Shown piece by piece: positions 31,464-41,957 of a stretch of 57,879 nucleotides of DNA. Both the position numbers and the translations under genes were made by a program. The stretch comes from BOG-908 sp964242595 (GTDB lineage Bacteria > Pseudomonadota > Alphaproteobacteria > Acetobacterales > Acetobacteraceae), in NCBI GenBank assembly GCA_964242595.1, contig CAXTBC010000021.1, positions 1-57,879 of the forward strand. Reading direction: 5' to 3'. The notes under the pieces are model-generated. The model saw nothing but the letters and a program-made list of their open reading frames with translations, ran no database searches and had not been told where the DNA came from. The first letter of the stretch is position 1; each line of letters begins with the position of its first letter.

Positions 31464-33209
31464 CTAGATGTGGATCGCTCGCCCTTCAACCGCCAACGCC
31501 GCCTCCTTCACCGCCTCGCTCAACGAAGGATGCGCGTGGCAGATCCGCGCCACGTCTTCGGACGAAGCGCCGAACTCCATCGCCGTGGCGATCTCGGCCA
31601 CCAGCGTGCCCGCATCCGGCCCGATGATGTGGGCGCCGAGAATACGGTCGGTGGTCTTGTCCGCCAGGATCTTCACGAAGCCGTCCGTGGCGCCCATGGC
31701 GCGGGCGCGGCCGTTGGCGGTGAACGGGAAGCGGCCGGCGTTGTAGGCGATGCCGTCGCGCTTCAGCATCTCCTCGGTGGCGCCGATGCTGGCGACCTCC
31801 GGCCAGGTGTAGACCACGCCCGGGATGACGCCGTAGTTCACATGGCCGGCCTGGCCGGCGATCAGCTCGGCGACCGCCACGCCTTCCTCCTCGGCCTTGT
31901 GGGCCAGCATGGGGCCGGTAATGACGTCGCCGATGGCGTAGATGCCGTCCACGTTGGTGCGGTAGTGCGGGTCGATCCTGACGAAGCCGCGCTCATCCAT
32001 GGCCACGCCTGCTTCGGACAAGCCGAGGTTTGCGGTGTAGGGCCGGCGGCCGATCGAGACGAGCACCACGTCCGCCTGCAACGTCTCAGGCGCGCCGCCC
32101 TTGGCGGGTTCGATGGTGAGGTCTACGCCGTCGTCGGTCGCGTTGGCGGCTGTGACTTTGGTGCTGAGCTTGAACTTGAGTCCCTGTTTGCCGAGCACGC
32201 GTTCGAAGGTCTTGCCGATCTCGCCGTCCATGCCCGGCACGAGCTTGTCGAGGTACTCGATGACGGTGACCTCGGCGCCGAGGCGGTGCCACACGGAGCC
32301 GAGTTCCAGGCCGATATAGCCGCCGCCGATGACGGCCAGGCGCTTGGGCACCGCATCGAGTTCGAGCGCGCCGGTGGAGGTGACGATGCGCTGCTCGTCC
32401 ACGCTGACGCCGGGCAGCGGGACGCTTTCGCTGCCGGTGGCAATGACGATGTGGCGGGCAGCATAGGCCTTGCCGTCCACGCTGACCTGGCCCGGCGCGG
32501 CGATGCGGCCCTCGCCCTTCAACCAGGCCACCTTGTTCTTCTTGAACAGGAACTCGACGCCCTTGACGTTGGCGGTGACGACCTCGCTTTTGCGCGCCTG
32601 CATGCGCGCAAGGTCGAGCGTGACGCCGCTGACGTTGATGCCGTGATCCTTGAAGGAGCCTTGCACCTCGTGAAAGTTTTCCGAGGATTGCAGCAGCGCC
32701 TTGGACGGGATGCAGCCGATGTTGAGGCAGGTGCCGCCCAGGGTCGCGCGCTTCTCCACGCAGGCGGTGCGCAGGCCGAGCTGGGCGGCGCGGATGGCGG
32801 CCACGTAGCCGCCCGGGCCGCCGCCGATGACGATGACGTCATAGGTGTCGGTAGCCTGTGCACCGTCCGCCTTGGTGGTGGGAGCGGCTTGCGATGGGGT
32901 GGCCTGCACGGGCGCGGGCGGCGCTTCGGGCGCGGCGGAGACGGTTCGTGACTGCGGGGAGGCGGACGCGCCGGCCTCGCCGACGCTGCCTAGCACGTCG
33001 CCTACCGAGACCTCGGCGCCGTCTTCCGCCGCGTGCGCGCCGAGCACGCCGGCGGACGGCGCGTTGACCTCGACGGTGACCTTGTCGGTCTCGAGTTCAA
33101 CGACCGGTTCGTCGGCCTGCACGGCATCGCCGGGCTGTTTGATCCAGCGGGCGACCGTGGCGGTGGTGACGCTTTCGCCAAGCGTGGGAACGAGAATATT
33201 CGAAGACAT
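31464..33209 (-). CDS. lpdA: Dihydrolipoamide dehydrogenase with N-terminal lipoyl domain
   Basis: A 581-residue E3. Residues 1-80 are a lipoyl domain with the lipoylated Lys in ETDKVTVEV; a Pro/Ala linker of about 40 residues follows. From about 122 it is a full FAD/NAD enzyme: VIVIGGGPGGYVAA, the redox disulfide in GGTCLNIGCIPSK, an NAD-binding GGGYIGLELG, and the catalytic His in HAHPSLSEAVKEAAL. It reoxidises dihydrolipoyl groups of the 2-oxoacid dehydrogenases. The lipoyl domain is very close to that of sucB two genes upstream, which suggests it came from it. Last gene of the mdh-suc block; 9 bases downstream of the lipoprotein gene. Confidence 0.96.
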   Translation of the reverse strand: MSSNILVPTLGESVTTATVARWIKQPGDAVQADEPVVELETDKVTVEVNAPSAGVLGAHAAEDGAEVSVGDVLGSVGEAGASASPQSRTVSAAPEAPPAPVQATPSQAAPTTKADGAQATDTYDVIVIGGGPGGYVAAIRAAQLGLRTACVEKRATLGGTCLNIGCIPSKALLQSSENFHEVQGSFKDHGINVSGVTLDLARMQARKSEVVTANVKGVEFLFKKNKVAWLKGEGRIAAPGQVSVDGKAYAARHIVIATGSESVPLPGVSVDEQRIVTSTGALELDAVPKRLAVIGGGYIGLELGSVWHRLGAEVTVIEYLDKLVPGMDGEIGKTFERVLGKQGLKFKLSTKVTAANATDDGVDLTIEPAKGGAPETLQADVVLVSIGRRPYTANLGLSEAGVAMDERGFVRIDPHYRTNVDGIYAIGDVITGPMLAHKAEEEGVAVAELIAGQAGHVNYGVIPGVVYTWPEVASIGATEEMLKRDGIAYNAGRFPFTANGRARAMGATDGFVKILADKTTDRILGAHIIGPDAGTLVAEIATAMEFGASSEDVARICHAHPSLSEAVKEAALAVEGRAIHI

Positions 33210-33218
33210 GCAACCTCA

Positions 33219-33698
33219 TCATGGCGTGGCTGGCGCGCCGTTCGGTACCCAGCGCTTGCGCGCGTGGACGGTGATGGCGAACACGTGCCGCCCCGAATTC
33301 GCTGAACCGTTCAACGTCATCGGCGTAAACCGGATATCTGGTTGCTGCAGTCCGCGCAGGAAAGAGGCAGAGAAAACGTTCGGGCCGTTCGGTGTCATGT
33401 CGCTGCATCCGCTGGCATGACCATCAACGGAGATCATGCAGTCGATCCGGGCACCTCCGAGCGATTCCGCGATCAGCGACCGTGCCGCGAGGTCTCGCAT
33501 GACACCGTTCAACACGATCGAGGTCTCAGGCCGGTCATCGAACACCGCGCCAGCCGGCGTGTTCTCGGCTATCGCCGGAACGGACGGCGCCTGACGGCCG
33601 GCGTCCTGGGCAGCGCATCCACAGAGCCCGAAAAACGCTGTCGCCAGAAGCAATCTTGTCCCGAACGTGCCTGGCCTCCGCGTCGACGCCAACGTCAC
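33219..33698 (-). CDS. Lipoprotein with a TonB-C-like domain
   Basis: A 159-residue protein. The leader (LLLATAFFGLCGC) ends in a lipobox, so the mature protein is probably lipid-anchored. The C-terminal 90 residues resemble a TonB C-terminal fold: two Cys in IDCMISVDGHASGCSDMTPN, then FSASFLRGLQQPDIRFTPMT and HVFAITVHARKRW. The start is a GTG at 33698 that overlaps the sucB stop by four bases (GTGA). It therefore appears to be translated with the 2-oxoglutarate dehydrogenase genes, between sucB and lpdA. No role in the TCA cycle is apparent; the domain assignment is from pattern only. Confidence 0.72.
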   Translation of the reverse strand: MTLASTRRPGTFGTRLLLATAFFGLCGCAAQDAGRQAPSVPAIAENTPAGAVFDDRPETSIVLNGVMRDLAARSLIAESLGGARIDCMISVDGHASGCSDMTPNGPNVFSASFLRGLQQPDIRFTPMTLNGSANSGRHVFAITVHARKRWVPNGAPATP

Positions 33699-34993
33699 AA
33701 GCCCAGCAGCAACCGCCGCGGATCCTCGATCCCGTCCTTCACCCGCACCAGGAAGCTCACCGCTTCCTTGCCGTCGATGATCCTGTGATCGTACGACAGG
33801 GCCAGGTACATCATCGGCCGTATCTCGACCTTCCCGGCCACCGCCACCGGCCGGTCCTGGATCTTGTGCATGCCCAGGATCGCCGATTGCGGCGGGTTGA
33901 GGATCGGCGTGCTCATCAGCGAGCCGTACGTGCCGCCGTTGGTGATGCTGAACGTGCCGCCGGTCAGTTCCTCCAGCTTCAGCTGGCCGTCGCGCGCGCG
34001 CTTGCCCATGCCGGCGATCGCGCCCTCGATCTGGGCGAAGCCCAGCTCCTGCGCGTCGCGCAGCACCGGCACCACCAGCCCGTTCGCGCCGCCCACGGCG
34101 ATGCCCATGTTGACGTAGTTCTTGTAGACGATGTCCTCGCCGTCGATCTCCGCGTTCACCGCCGGATACTCGTGCAGCCCGGCCACGCAGGCGCGCACGA
34201 AGAAGCTCATGAAGCCCAGCCGCACGCCGGCATGCTTCTTCTCGAACGCGTCCTTGTACTCGCTGCGCAGAGCCATCACCGCGCTCATGTCCACCTCGTT
34301 GAAGGTGGTCAGCATGGCGGCGGTGTTCTGCGCCTCCTTCAGGCGCTGCGCGATGGTGCGGCGCAGGCGCGTCATCCGCACCCTCTCCTCGCGTGCGTCC
34401 GCCGGGCGCGGCGGCTTGGGCGCGGCGGCGGGCGCCGGAGCGGCAGCCGGGCGTTCCAGGAACGCCAGCACGTCCCCCTTGGTGATGCGCCCATCCTTGC
34501 CGGAGCCTTCGCCCACGGCGGCAGCGGAGACGTCCCGCTCGGCCATCATCTTGGCCGCTGCGGGCAGCGGCGCGTGCGCGGTTTGCGCCGGCTGCGCGGG
34601 TGCCACCGCCTGGACGTCCGAGGGCGGAGTCGCGGGCCGTGCCACAGGGCCTGACGTCAGTGGCGGCGCGTGCACGCCGGCGCCGGTTTTCTGCGGGTCC
34701 AGCTTCACCGGCGCCGGCTCGTCGTGCAGGGCGGCCGGCGCGGGCGCTGCCGCCACTCCGCCGGCGGAGATCGAGCCCAGCACGGCGCCCACCTCCACCT
34801 CGGCACCCTCGTCGGCGACCGGCGCTTCCATCACGCCGGCCACGCTGGCGTTCACCTCCACCGTCACCTTGTCGGTCTCCAGCTCCACCACCGGCTCGTC
34901 CGCCGCCACCGCCTCGCCGGCTTTCTTCAGCCAGCGTGCCACGGTGGCCGTGGTCACGCTTTCGCCCAGGGCAGGAACGAGGATGTCGGTCAC
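33695..34993 (-). CDS. sucB: 2-oxoglutarate dehydrogenase E2 (dihydrolipoamide succinyltransferase)
   Basis: A 432-residue protein. One lipoyl domain (ETDKVTVEVNA, Lys about 43), a Pro/Ala linker, the peripheral subunit-binding domain (AAAKMMAERDVSAAAVGEGS to ITKGDVLAFL, about 147-178), and the catalytic acyltransferase domain ending with the active site SYDHRIIDGKEAV (His and Asp). It transfers the succinyl group from lipoate to CoA in the 2-oxoglutarate dehydrogenase complex. The GTG at 34993 overlaps the sucA stop by four bases (GTGA), and its own stop overlaps the lipoprotein gene in the same way. Confidence 0.97.
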   Translation of the reverse strand: MTDILVPALGESVTTATVARWLKKAGEAVAADEPVVELETDKVTVEVNASVAGVMEAPVADEGAEVEVGAVLGSISAGGVAAAPAPAALHDEPAPVKLDPQKTGAGVHAPPLTSGPVARPATPPSDVQAVAPAQPAQTAHAPLPAAAKMMAERDVSAAAVGEGSGKDGRITKGDVLAFLERPAAAPAPAAAPKPPRPADAREERVRMTRLRRTIAQRLKEAQNTAAMLTTFNEVDMSAVMALRSEYKDAFEKKHAGVRLGFMSFFVRACVAGLHEYPAVNAEIDGEDIVYKNYVNMGIAVGGANGLVVPVLRDAQELGFAQIEGAIAGMGKRARDGQLKLEELTGGTFSITNGGTYGSLMSTPILNPPQSAILGMHKIQDRPVAVAGKVEIRPMMYLALSYDHRIIDGKEAVSFLVRVKDGIEDPRRLLLGL

Positions 34994-37863
34994 TGTGCCA
35001 TCTCCTTCAGGCCGAGCGCCTGGGCCACCAGCGCCGCCTGCTCGGCTGCGTGCGTCTTGGCCAACCCGGTGGCCGGGCTGGCCGAGGCGGCACGGCCGAC
35101 GTATTGCGGGCGCTTCGCCTTGTGCTTCAGCGCGCTCAGCACGCGCTCGATGCGGCGGTCCACGAAGGTCCAGGCGCCGTTGTTCTCCGGCTCCTCCTGG
35201 CACCACACCACGGTCTGCGCCTTCGGGTAGGCCTTCAGCGTGAAAGCCAGAGTCTTCTCCGGGAACGGGTAGATCTGTTCCAGCCGCAGGATCGCCACGT
35301 CGCGCACCCCACGCTCGCGTCGTTCCGCCAGCAGGTCGTAGTACACCTTGCCGCTGCAGATCACCACGCGCTGCACGTCGCCGGGCGCGATCTCGTCGGT
35401 CTCGCCGATCACCGTGCGGAACCGGCTGTCGCCCGCCATCTCGCTCATCGGGCTGATCGCCAGCTTGGCGCGCAGCAGGGATTTCGGAGTCATGATCACC
35501 AGCGGCTTGCGGAAGTTGCGCTTCACCTGGCGCCGCAGCGCGTGGAAGTAGTTGGCCGGCGTGGTGATGTTGGCCACCGTCATGTTCCGCTCGGCGCAGA
35601 GCTGCAAATAGCGCTCCAGCCGCGCCGAGGAGTGCTCCGGCCCCTGGCCCTCGTGCCCGTGCGGCAGCAGCAGGGTCAGCCCGCTCATGCGCAGCCACTT
35701 GGTCTCGCCGCTGGCCAGGAACTGGTCGATGATCACCTGGGCGCCGTTGGCGAAGTCGCCGAACTGCGCCTCCCACAGCACCAGCGTCCACGGATCGGCC
35801 AGCGAGTAGCCGTACTCGAAGCCCAGCACGCCGGCTTCCGAGAGCAGGGAGTTGAACACCTCGAAGCGCGCCTGGCCCGGGCGGATGTTGTTCAGCGGCA
35901 CGTATTCGGCCTGGCTGGTCTGGTCGATCAGCACGGCGTGGCGCTGGCTGAAGGTGCCGCGCTGCGTGTCCTCGCCGGACAGGCGCACGTGGTGGCCTTC
36001 CAGCAGCAGGGTGCCGAACGCCAGCGCCTCCGCCGTCGCCCAGTCCACGCCCTCGCCGCTCTCCACCATGGCGCGCTTGGCCTCGAGCTGGCGCGCGATC
36101 TTGGGGTTCAGGTCGAGCTTGCCCGGCACGGTCGCCAGCGCCTGGCCCACCATGCGCAGGCTGTCCGCGTCGGCCGCGGTCGCCTGCTCGGTCTCGTCCT
36201 GCGCGTCATCGGTCTTCAGGCCGCGCCACTTGCCTTCCAGCCAGTCCGCCTTGTTCACCCGGTAGGATTGCGCCGCCTGGTGCGCCTCGTCGTAGCGCTT
36301 GAACAGCGCGTCCCACAGAGCCTGGGCGTCGGCGGCACTGGCCACGCCCTCGGCCGCCAGTCGCCGGGCGTAGAGCTCGCGCGTGGTCGGCCGCTCCTTG
36401 ATGGCGCGGTACATGATCGGCTGGGTGAAGGCCGGCTCGTCGTTCTCGTTGTGGCCGTGCCGTCGGTAGCACACGATGTCCAGCACGAAGTCGGTGGCGA
36501 ATTGCTGGCGGAACTCGGCGGCCATCCGGGCGGCGAACACCACCGCCTCCGGCTCGTCGCCGTTCACGTGCAGGATCGGCACCTGGATGGATTTGGCGAT
36601 GTCCGTGCAGTACAGCCCGGAATAGGCGTGCGCCGGCACGGTGGTGAAGCCGATCTGGTTGTTGACCACCACGTGGATGGTGCCGCCGGTGCGGTAGCCG
36701 ATAAGCTGGCTCATCGCCAGCGTCTCGTAGACCAGCCCCTGGCCGGCGAACGCCGCGTCGCCGTGCAGCAGGATGCCCATCACGCTGCGACGATCGGTGA
36801 TGTCGCCCGCCATGTCCTGCCGGGCGCGCACCTTGCCCACCACCACGGGGTCGACAGCTTCCAGGTGGGACGGGTTGGGCTGCAGCGAGATGTGCACCTG
36901 CCGGCCGCCGATCTCGATGTCGGTCGAGGTGCCCAGGTGGTATTTCACGTCTCCGGAGCCCTGCACGTCGTCGGGCTTGAAGCTGGCGCCGGCGAACTCG
37001 CTGAACAGCGCCGTCAGCTTCTTCTGGACGATGTTGACCAGCGTGTTCAGCCTGCCGCGATGCGGCATGCCGATCACGATCTCATCGGTGCCGGCCGCCA
37101 CCACGCTCTCAATCATCGCGTGCAGCGCCGGGATCGTCACCTCGCCGCCTTCTAGCCCGAACCGCTTGGTGCCCACGTAGCGCTTCTGGCAAAACGCCTC
37201 GAAACCTTCGGCATCGGTCAGCTGGCTCAGGATGGTGCGCTTGGCAGGCGCGTCGAACGCGGTGAGCCAGGGTGCGCCCTCGATCCTCCGCTGGATCCAG
37301 GCCTTCTGCTCGGGGTCCTGAATATGCATGAACTCCACGCCCACCGGCCCGCAATAGCTGGTACGCAGGATGTCCATGATCTCGCGCAGGGTGGCCGTCT
37401 CGCGCCCCAGCACGCGGTCGATGAAGATCGGGCGGTCCCAGTCGGTCTCGGTGAAGCCGTAGGTGCGCGGGTCCAGCTCGGGGTGGCTTTTCGGCACGGT
37501 CAGGCCCAGCGGGTCCAGCCTGGCTTCCAGGTGGCCGCGCACGCGGTAGACGCGGATCATCATCAACGCGCGTATGCTGTCCAGCACGGCGGCGCGAACG
37601 TTCGTCTCGTCGGTGCTGCGACGGCCGCGCAAGGGGGCGGGGGCAGCCGTTCCGGCGTCGTCCAGGGTGGAAGGTCGCGGCGCCCAGGAGGCTCCGGTGG
37701 CGTCGGTCAGCACCGACCGTGCCTCGTCGTTCAGCGAGGAGAACAGCTCGGCGAAGCTGGCGTCCACGGAGGTCGGAGCAGCCGCCCAGCGGGCGTAGAG
37801 GTCGGCGATGAAAGCGGCGTTGCCGCCGTTCAGGGCGGTTGCGAACATGTCTACGCCGGGCAT
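34990..37863 (-). CDS. sucA: 2-oxoglutarate dehydrogenase E1
   Basis: A 957-residue thiamine-diphosphate enzyme of full length. The N-terminus has the E2-binding-like helix (NAAFIADLYARWAAAPTSVD). IGMPHRGRLNTLVNIVQKKL is the conserved substrate-site block, and GDAAFAGQGLVYETLAMSQL with VVNNQIGFTT is the ThDP/Mg site. SLADPWTLVLWEAQFGDFAN and LLPHGHEGQGPEHSSARLER come from the C-terminal transketolase-like half. It decarboxylates 2-oxoglutarate and succinylates the E2 lipoate. It is coupled to sucB by a GTGA overlap, and the next upstream gene is sucD. The ATG at 37863 is the first in frame with the E2-binding helix. Confidence 0.97.
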   Translation of the reverse strand: MPGVDMFATALNGGNAAFIADLYARWAAAPTSVDASFAELFSSLNDEARSVLTDATGASWAPRPSTLDDAGTAAPAPLRGRRSTDETNVRAAVLDSIRALMMIRVYRVRGHLEARLDPLGLTVPKSHPELDPRTYGFTETDWDRPIFIDRVLGRETATLREIMDILRTSYCGPVGVEFMHIQDPEQKAWIQRRIEGAPWLTAFDAPAKRTILSQLTDAEGFEAFCQKRYVGTKRFGLEGGEVTIPALHAMIESVVAAGTDEIVIGMPHRGRLNTLVNIVQKKLTALFSEFAGASFKPDDVQGSGDVKYHLGTSTDIEIGGRQVHISLQPNPSHLEAVDPVVVGKVRARQDMAGDITDRRSVMGILLHGDAAFAGQGLVYETLAMSQLIGYRTGGTIHVVVNNQIGFTTVPAHAYSGLYCTDIAKSIQVPILHVNGDEPEAVVFAARMAAEFRQQFATDFVLDIVCYRRHGHNENDEPAFTQPIMYRAIKERPTTRELYARRLAAEGVASAADAQALWDALFKRYDEAHQAAQSYRVNKADWLEGKWRGLKTDDAQDETEQATAADADSLRMVGQALATVPGKLDLNPKIARQLEAKRAMVESGEGVDWATAEALAFGTLLLEGHHVRLSGEDTQRGTFSQRHAVLIDQTSQAEYVPLNNIRPGQARFEVFNSLLSEAGVLGFEYGYSLADPWTLVLWEAQFGDFANGAQVIIDQFLASGETKWLRMSGLTLLLPHGHEGQGPEHSSARLERYLQLCAERNMTVANITTPANYFHALRRQVKRNFRKPLVIMTPKSLLRAKLAISPMSEMAGDSRFRTVIGETDEIAPGDVQRVVICSGKVYYDLLAERRERGVRDVAILRLEQIYPFPEKTLAFTLKAYPKAQTVVWCQEEPENNGAWTFVDRRIERVLSALKHKAKRPQYVGRAASASPATGLAKTHAAEQAALVAQALGLKEMAQ

Positions 37864-38015
37864 CGGCCGTACTCTCCTGAAAGTCCTGCGGCCCTAGCTC
37901 TACGCCGCTTGTGGCAAAAATAGGTTGATGCGGGCGGGATGCGGCAGGTAGGTGCCCTGTGCTGAAAGCATAGCAAGAACGGCCAAGCACCCATCAACCG
38001 ACGAGAAACAAACAG

Positions 38016-38058
38016 ACAAAAGCTTTTTGCTTCTTTTTCTCGAAAAAGAAGGCCTTCC
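38016..38058. repeat. Family-1 half element (A arm)
   Basis: A right-type A arm (AAAAGCTTTTTG, CTTCTTTTTCTCG, AAAAAGAAGGCC) adjoining the sucD stop at 38059 and about 150 bases upstream of sucA. No left arm is present. It divides the suc block into mdh-sucCD and sucAB-lpdA parts. Confidence 0.82.
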
Positions 38059-38934
38059 CTACTTCTTCAAGGCCTTCACCATGGTGCTCCCCAAAGCCGA
38101 AGGAGAATCGGCCACATGTATCCCCGCCACCCGCATAGCCTCGAACTTGGCCGCAGCCGTGTCACGCCCGCCGCTGATCACCGCGCCCGCATGCCCCATC
38201 CGCCGTCCCGGCGGCGCCGTGCTGCCGGCGATGAAACCCACCACCGGCTTGGGTGAGCGCTCGCGCGCCAGAAACTCGGCAGCGTCGATCTCGCTAGCGC
38301 CGCCGATCTCGCCGATCACGATGATGCTCTCCGTCTCCGGATCCGCCAGGAACATCTGCAGCACCTCGATGAAGTCGAGCCCCTTCACTGGGTCGCCGCC
38401 GATGCCCACGCAGGTGGACTGGCCCAGCCCGGCCGCCGTGGTCTGCGCCACCGCCTCGTAGGTGAGCGTGCCTGAGCGGCTGACGATGCCGACCTTGCCG
38501 CGGCGGTGGATGTGGCCCGGCATGATGCCGATCTTGCACGCGTCCGGCGTGATCACGCCCGGGCAGTTGGGGCCCACCAGCACGGATCTGCTACCGGAGA
38601 GCGCGCGCTTGACGCGTACCATGTCGAGCACCGGGATGCCCTCGGTGATGGTGACGATCAGGGGGATGCCGGCCTCGATGGCCTCCAGGATGGCATCGGC
38701 GGCGAACGGTGGCGGCACGTAGATGGCCGTCGCCGTGGCCCCGGTGGCGTGGCGCGCCTCGGCTACCGTGTCGAACACCGGCAGGTCCAGGTGCGTGGTG
38801 CCGCCCTTGCCGGGCGTGACACCGCCCAGCACCTTGGTGCCGTAGGCGATCGCCTGCTCCGAGTGGAACGTACCCTGCGCGCCGGTGAACCCCTGGGTGA
38901 TGACCGTCGTGTTCTTGTCGACCAGGATCGCCAT
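38059..38934 (-). CDS. sucD: Succinyl-CoA synthetase alpha subunit
   Basis: A 291-residue protein. The CoA-binding fold opens MAILVDKNTTVITQGFTGAQ, then GKGGTTHLDLPVFDTVAEA; the active-site His that is phosphorylated is in RRMGHAGAVISGG (about 247); GIGGDPVKGLDFIEVLQMF and VIGEIGG hold the nucleotide and Glu sites. With SucC it makes ATP or GTP from succinyl-CoA. It starts one base after the sucC stop, so the two are coupled. The family-1 half element abuts its stop. Confidence 0.97.
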   Translation of the reverse strand: MAILVDKNTTVITQGFTGAQGTFHSEQAIAYGTKVLGGVTPGKGGTTHLDLPVFDTVAEARHATGATATAIYVPPPFAADAILEAIEAGIPLIVTITEGIPVLDMVRVKRALSGSRSVLVGPNCPGVITPDACKIGIMPGHIHRRGKVGIVSRSGTLTYEAVAQTTAAGLGQSTCVGIGGDPVKGLDFIEVLQMFLADPETESIIVIGEIGGASEIDAAEFLARERSPKPVVGFIAGSTAPPGRRMGHAGAVISGGRDTAAAKFEAMRVAGIHVADSPSALGSTMVKALKK

Positions 38935-38935
38935 G

Positions 38936-40132
<1,197 letters not shown>

Positions 40133-40159
40133 GGCTTGGCCTCCGCGACTGGAACAAGA

Positions 40160-40287
40160 AAGGAAGCAGTTCTTTTTTGAAAAAAAGAACCAAAAAACTT
40201 TTGACTCCGCTGTCGCGCGCTAGCCGGTAAGCACCCGACAGGGAGCAAAAGTTTTTTGCTTCTTTCTTTCAAAAAAGAAGCACTTGC
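40160..40287. repeat. Family-1 palindromic element, complete (B arm, then A arm)
   Basis: The left arm is B type (GTTC / GAAC), the right arm A type (CTTC / GAAG). The spacer has the usual GACTCCGCTGTCGCG at the left end and CCCGACAGGGAGC at the right, so the spacer is in forward orientation while the arms are exchanged: a hybrid. It lies between mdh (stop 40289) and sucC. Confidence 0.88.
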
Positions 40288-40288
40288 C

Positions 40289-41242
40289 TTAGACCTCGAG
40301 CTTCTTGAAGTCCTCGATCAGCTTGCGCACCGCGTCGCAGCTCTTGTCGAACATCGCCTGCTCGTCCGGCTGCAGCTTGATCTCCACGATCCGCTCCACG
40401 CCGCCCGCACCGATCACCACCGGCACGCCGATGTAGAGGTCGTTCAGGCCGTACTGGCCGGTCAGTTTCGCCGCGCACGGCATCACCCGCTTCTTGTCCA
40501 AAAGGTAGCTCTCCGCCATCGCGATGGCGGACGCCGCCGGCGCGTAGAAGGCGCTGCCCTTTTCCAGCAGCTTGACGATCTCACCGCCGCCGTTGGCGGT
40601 GCGGGCGCAGATCGCGTCGATCTTCTCCTGCGTCGTCCAGCCCATCGCCACCAAATCGGCCAGCGGGATGCCGGCCACCGTGGAGTAGCGGGTCAACGGC
40701 ACCATCGTGTCGCCGTGGCCGCCGAGCACGAAGGCGGTCACGTCCTCCACGCTCACGTTGAACTCGTGGGCGAGGAACAGCTTGAAGCGCGCGCTGTCCA
40801 GCACGCCGGCCATGCCCACCACCTTGTTGGCCGGCAAGCCGCTGCGCTGCTGCAGCTGCCACACCATCACGTCCAGCGGGTTGGTGATGACGATGACAAA
40901 GGCGTCCGGGCAGTGCTGCTTGATGCCGTCGGCCACCTGGTTGATCACGCCGGCGTTCTTGGCCAGCAGGTCGTCGCGGCTCATCCCCGGCATGCGCGGG
41001 AAGCCGGCGGTCACGATCACCACGTCGGAGCCGGCGATGGCGGCGTAGTCGCTGCCGCCGCTCATGTGGCTGTCGAACAGGTCCACGCTGCCGGACTGCA
41101 TCAGGTCCAGCGCCTTGCCCGCCGCAACGCCGCCGAACACGTCGAACAGCACCACGTCGCCCAGTTCCTTCAGGCCGACCAGGTGGGCGAGCGTGCCGCC
41201 GATGTTGCCGGCGCCGATCAGCGCAATCTTGTTGCGGGCCAT
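40289..41242 (-). CDS. mdh: Malate dehydrogenase (LDH-like type)
   Basis: A 317-residue protein. NAD-binding motif GAGNIGG at 10-16, the acidic residue for NAD selection in LFDVFGG, the substrate Arg region AGFPRMPGMSRDDLLAKN, VITNPLDVMVW, and the catalytic His in FVLGGHGDTMVPL. It oxidises malate to oxaloacetate with NAD. The LDH-like form is usual in alphaproteobacteria and is often followed by sucCD-sucAB, as here. The upstream 185 bases hold its promoter and then the truncated LysR gene; no specific operator is visible. Confidence 0.97.
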   Translation of the reverse strand: MARNKIALIGAGNIGGTLAHLVGLKELGDVVLFDVFGGVAAGKALDLMQSGSVDLFDSHMSGGSDYAAIAGSDVVIVTAGFPRMPGMSRDDLLAKNAGVINQVADGIKQHCPDAFVIVITNPLDVMVWQLQQRSGLPANKVVGMAGVLDSARFKLFLAHEFNVSVEDVTAFVLGGHGDTMVPLTRYSTVAGIPLADLVAMGWTTQEKIDAICARTANGGGEIVKLLEKGSAFYAPAASAIAMAESYLLDKKRVMPCAAKLTGQYGLNDLYIGVPVVIGAGGVERIVEIKLQPDEQAMFDKSCDAVRKLIEDFKKLEV

Positions 41243-41427
41243 GGTCGTCCTTTGTGCGGGTGGGTGGGTCTGGCGGGGTGCTAGACCAAAGGGGGAGGGG
41301 CTTCAAGCCGCACTCCTGACCGGGAGGCATACGCAAAGCGACATGGGTTTTCCGACCACCGCACCGGTCGGACTCGGCCGCGATCGAGGCCAGCCGACAC
41401 CGGTGGCGTCCACCATCTCTGCTGCGC

Positions 41428-41957
41428 TCAGGACAGCGCCTCGCCAGCCTGCCAGAGCCTCGCGGCGTCGCACAGAAAATCGATCACCACTCTGACCCGG
41501 TGCGGCGTGAGCCGGCGGTCGCGACGCACGACCGACATGAGCATCTCGCCGCCGCGCCAGTCCTGGAGCACCTCGACCACCCGCCCACGACGCAGGTCGT
41601 CGAGCGCCAGCCATTGCGGCGCCCAGACGATCCCGAAGCCCCTGCAAGCCAGCTCGTAGGCGCTCGCGCCGTCGTCGAAGACGACGCGGGCGTCGGCATC
41701 GTGGCGCACCGCCCCGACCTCCCCGCTCACGCCAGGACGCTGGAAGCGCCACGCATCCACCCGACCGCTACCGCTGTTGCGAAAGCCGATTAGCTGGTGG
41801 CGTGCCAGGTCGTCCGGAGACGATGGCGTCCCGTTGCGCGCGAGGTAGCCGGGCGCCGCGAACGCGCACCACGGCGACGAGAGCAGCTTCTGGCTGACAT
41901 GGCCGGGTATGCCGGTGAGCGGCCCGGTCCGGAGCGCCAGGTCTGCCCCGTCACGCG
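41428..41957 (-). pseudogene. LysR-type regulator, C-terminal remnant
   Basis: About 176 residues matching the effector domain of LysR regulators from the middle onward: DGADLALRTGPLTGIPGHVS at the start of the kept part, then VRHDADARVVFDDGASAYEL, and RRLTPHRVRVVIDFLCD near the end. The N-terminal HTH and first part of the effector domain (about 125 residues) are missing. The break falls where the family-2 arm module begins (about 41957), and nothing of the missing part is found on the other side, which is the pspF 3' end. Hence a deletion associated with the repeat. It cannot bind DNA and is probably non-functional. Confidence 0.8.

Noticed and set aside
34600..37155. Very long open frame on the plus strand (over 800 codons)
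   Set aside because: It is antisense to sucB and sucA. Its sequence is Arg/Pro/His-rich without family features; such frames are common in GC-rich DNA.
41303..41752. Minus-strand frame downstream of the LysR remnant
   Set aside because: It overlaps the LysR effector domain in another frame and shows no family pattern.
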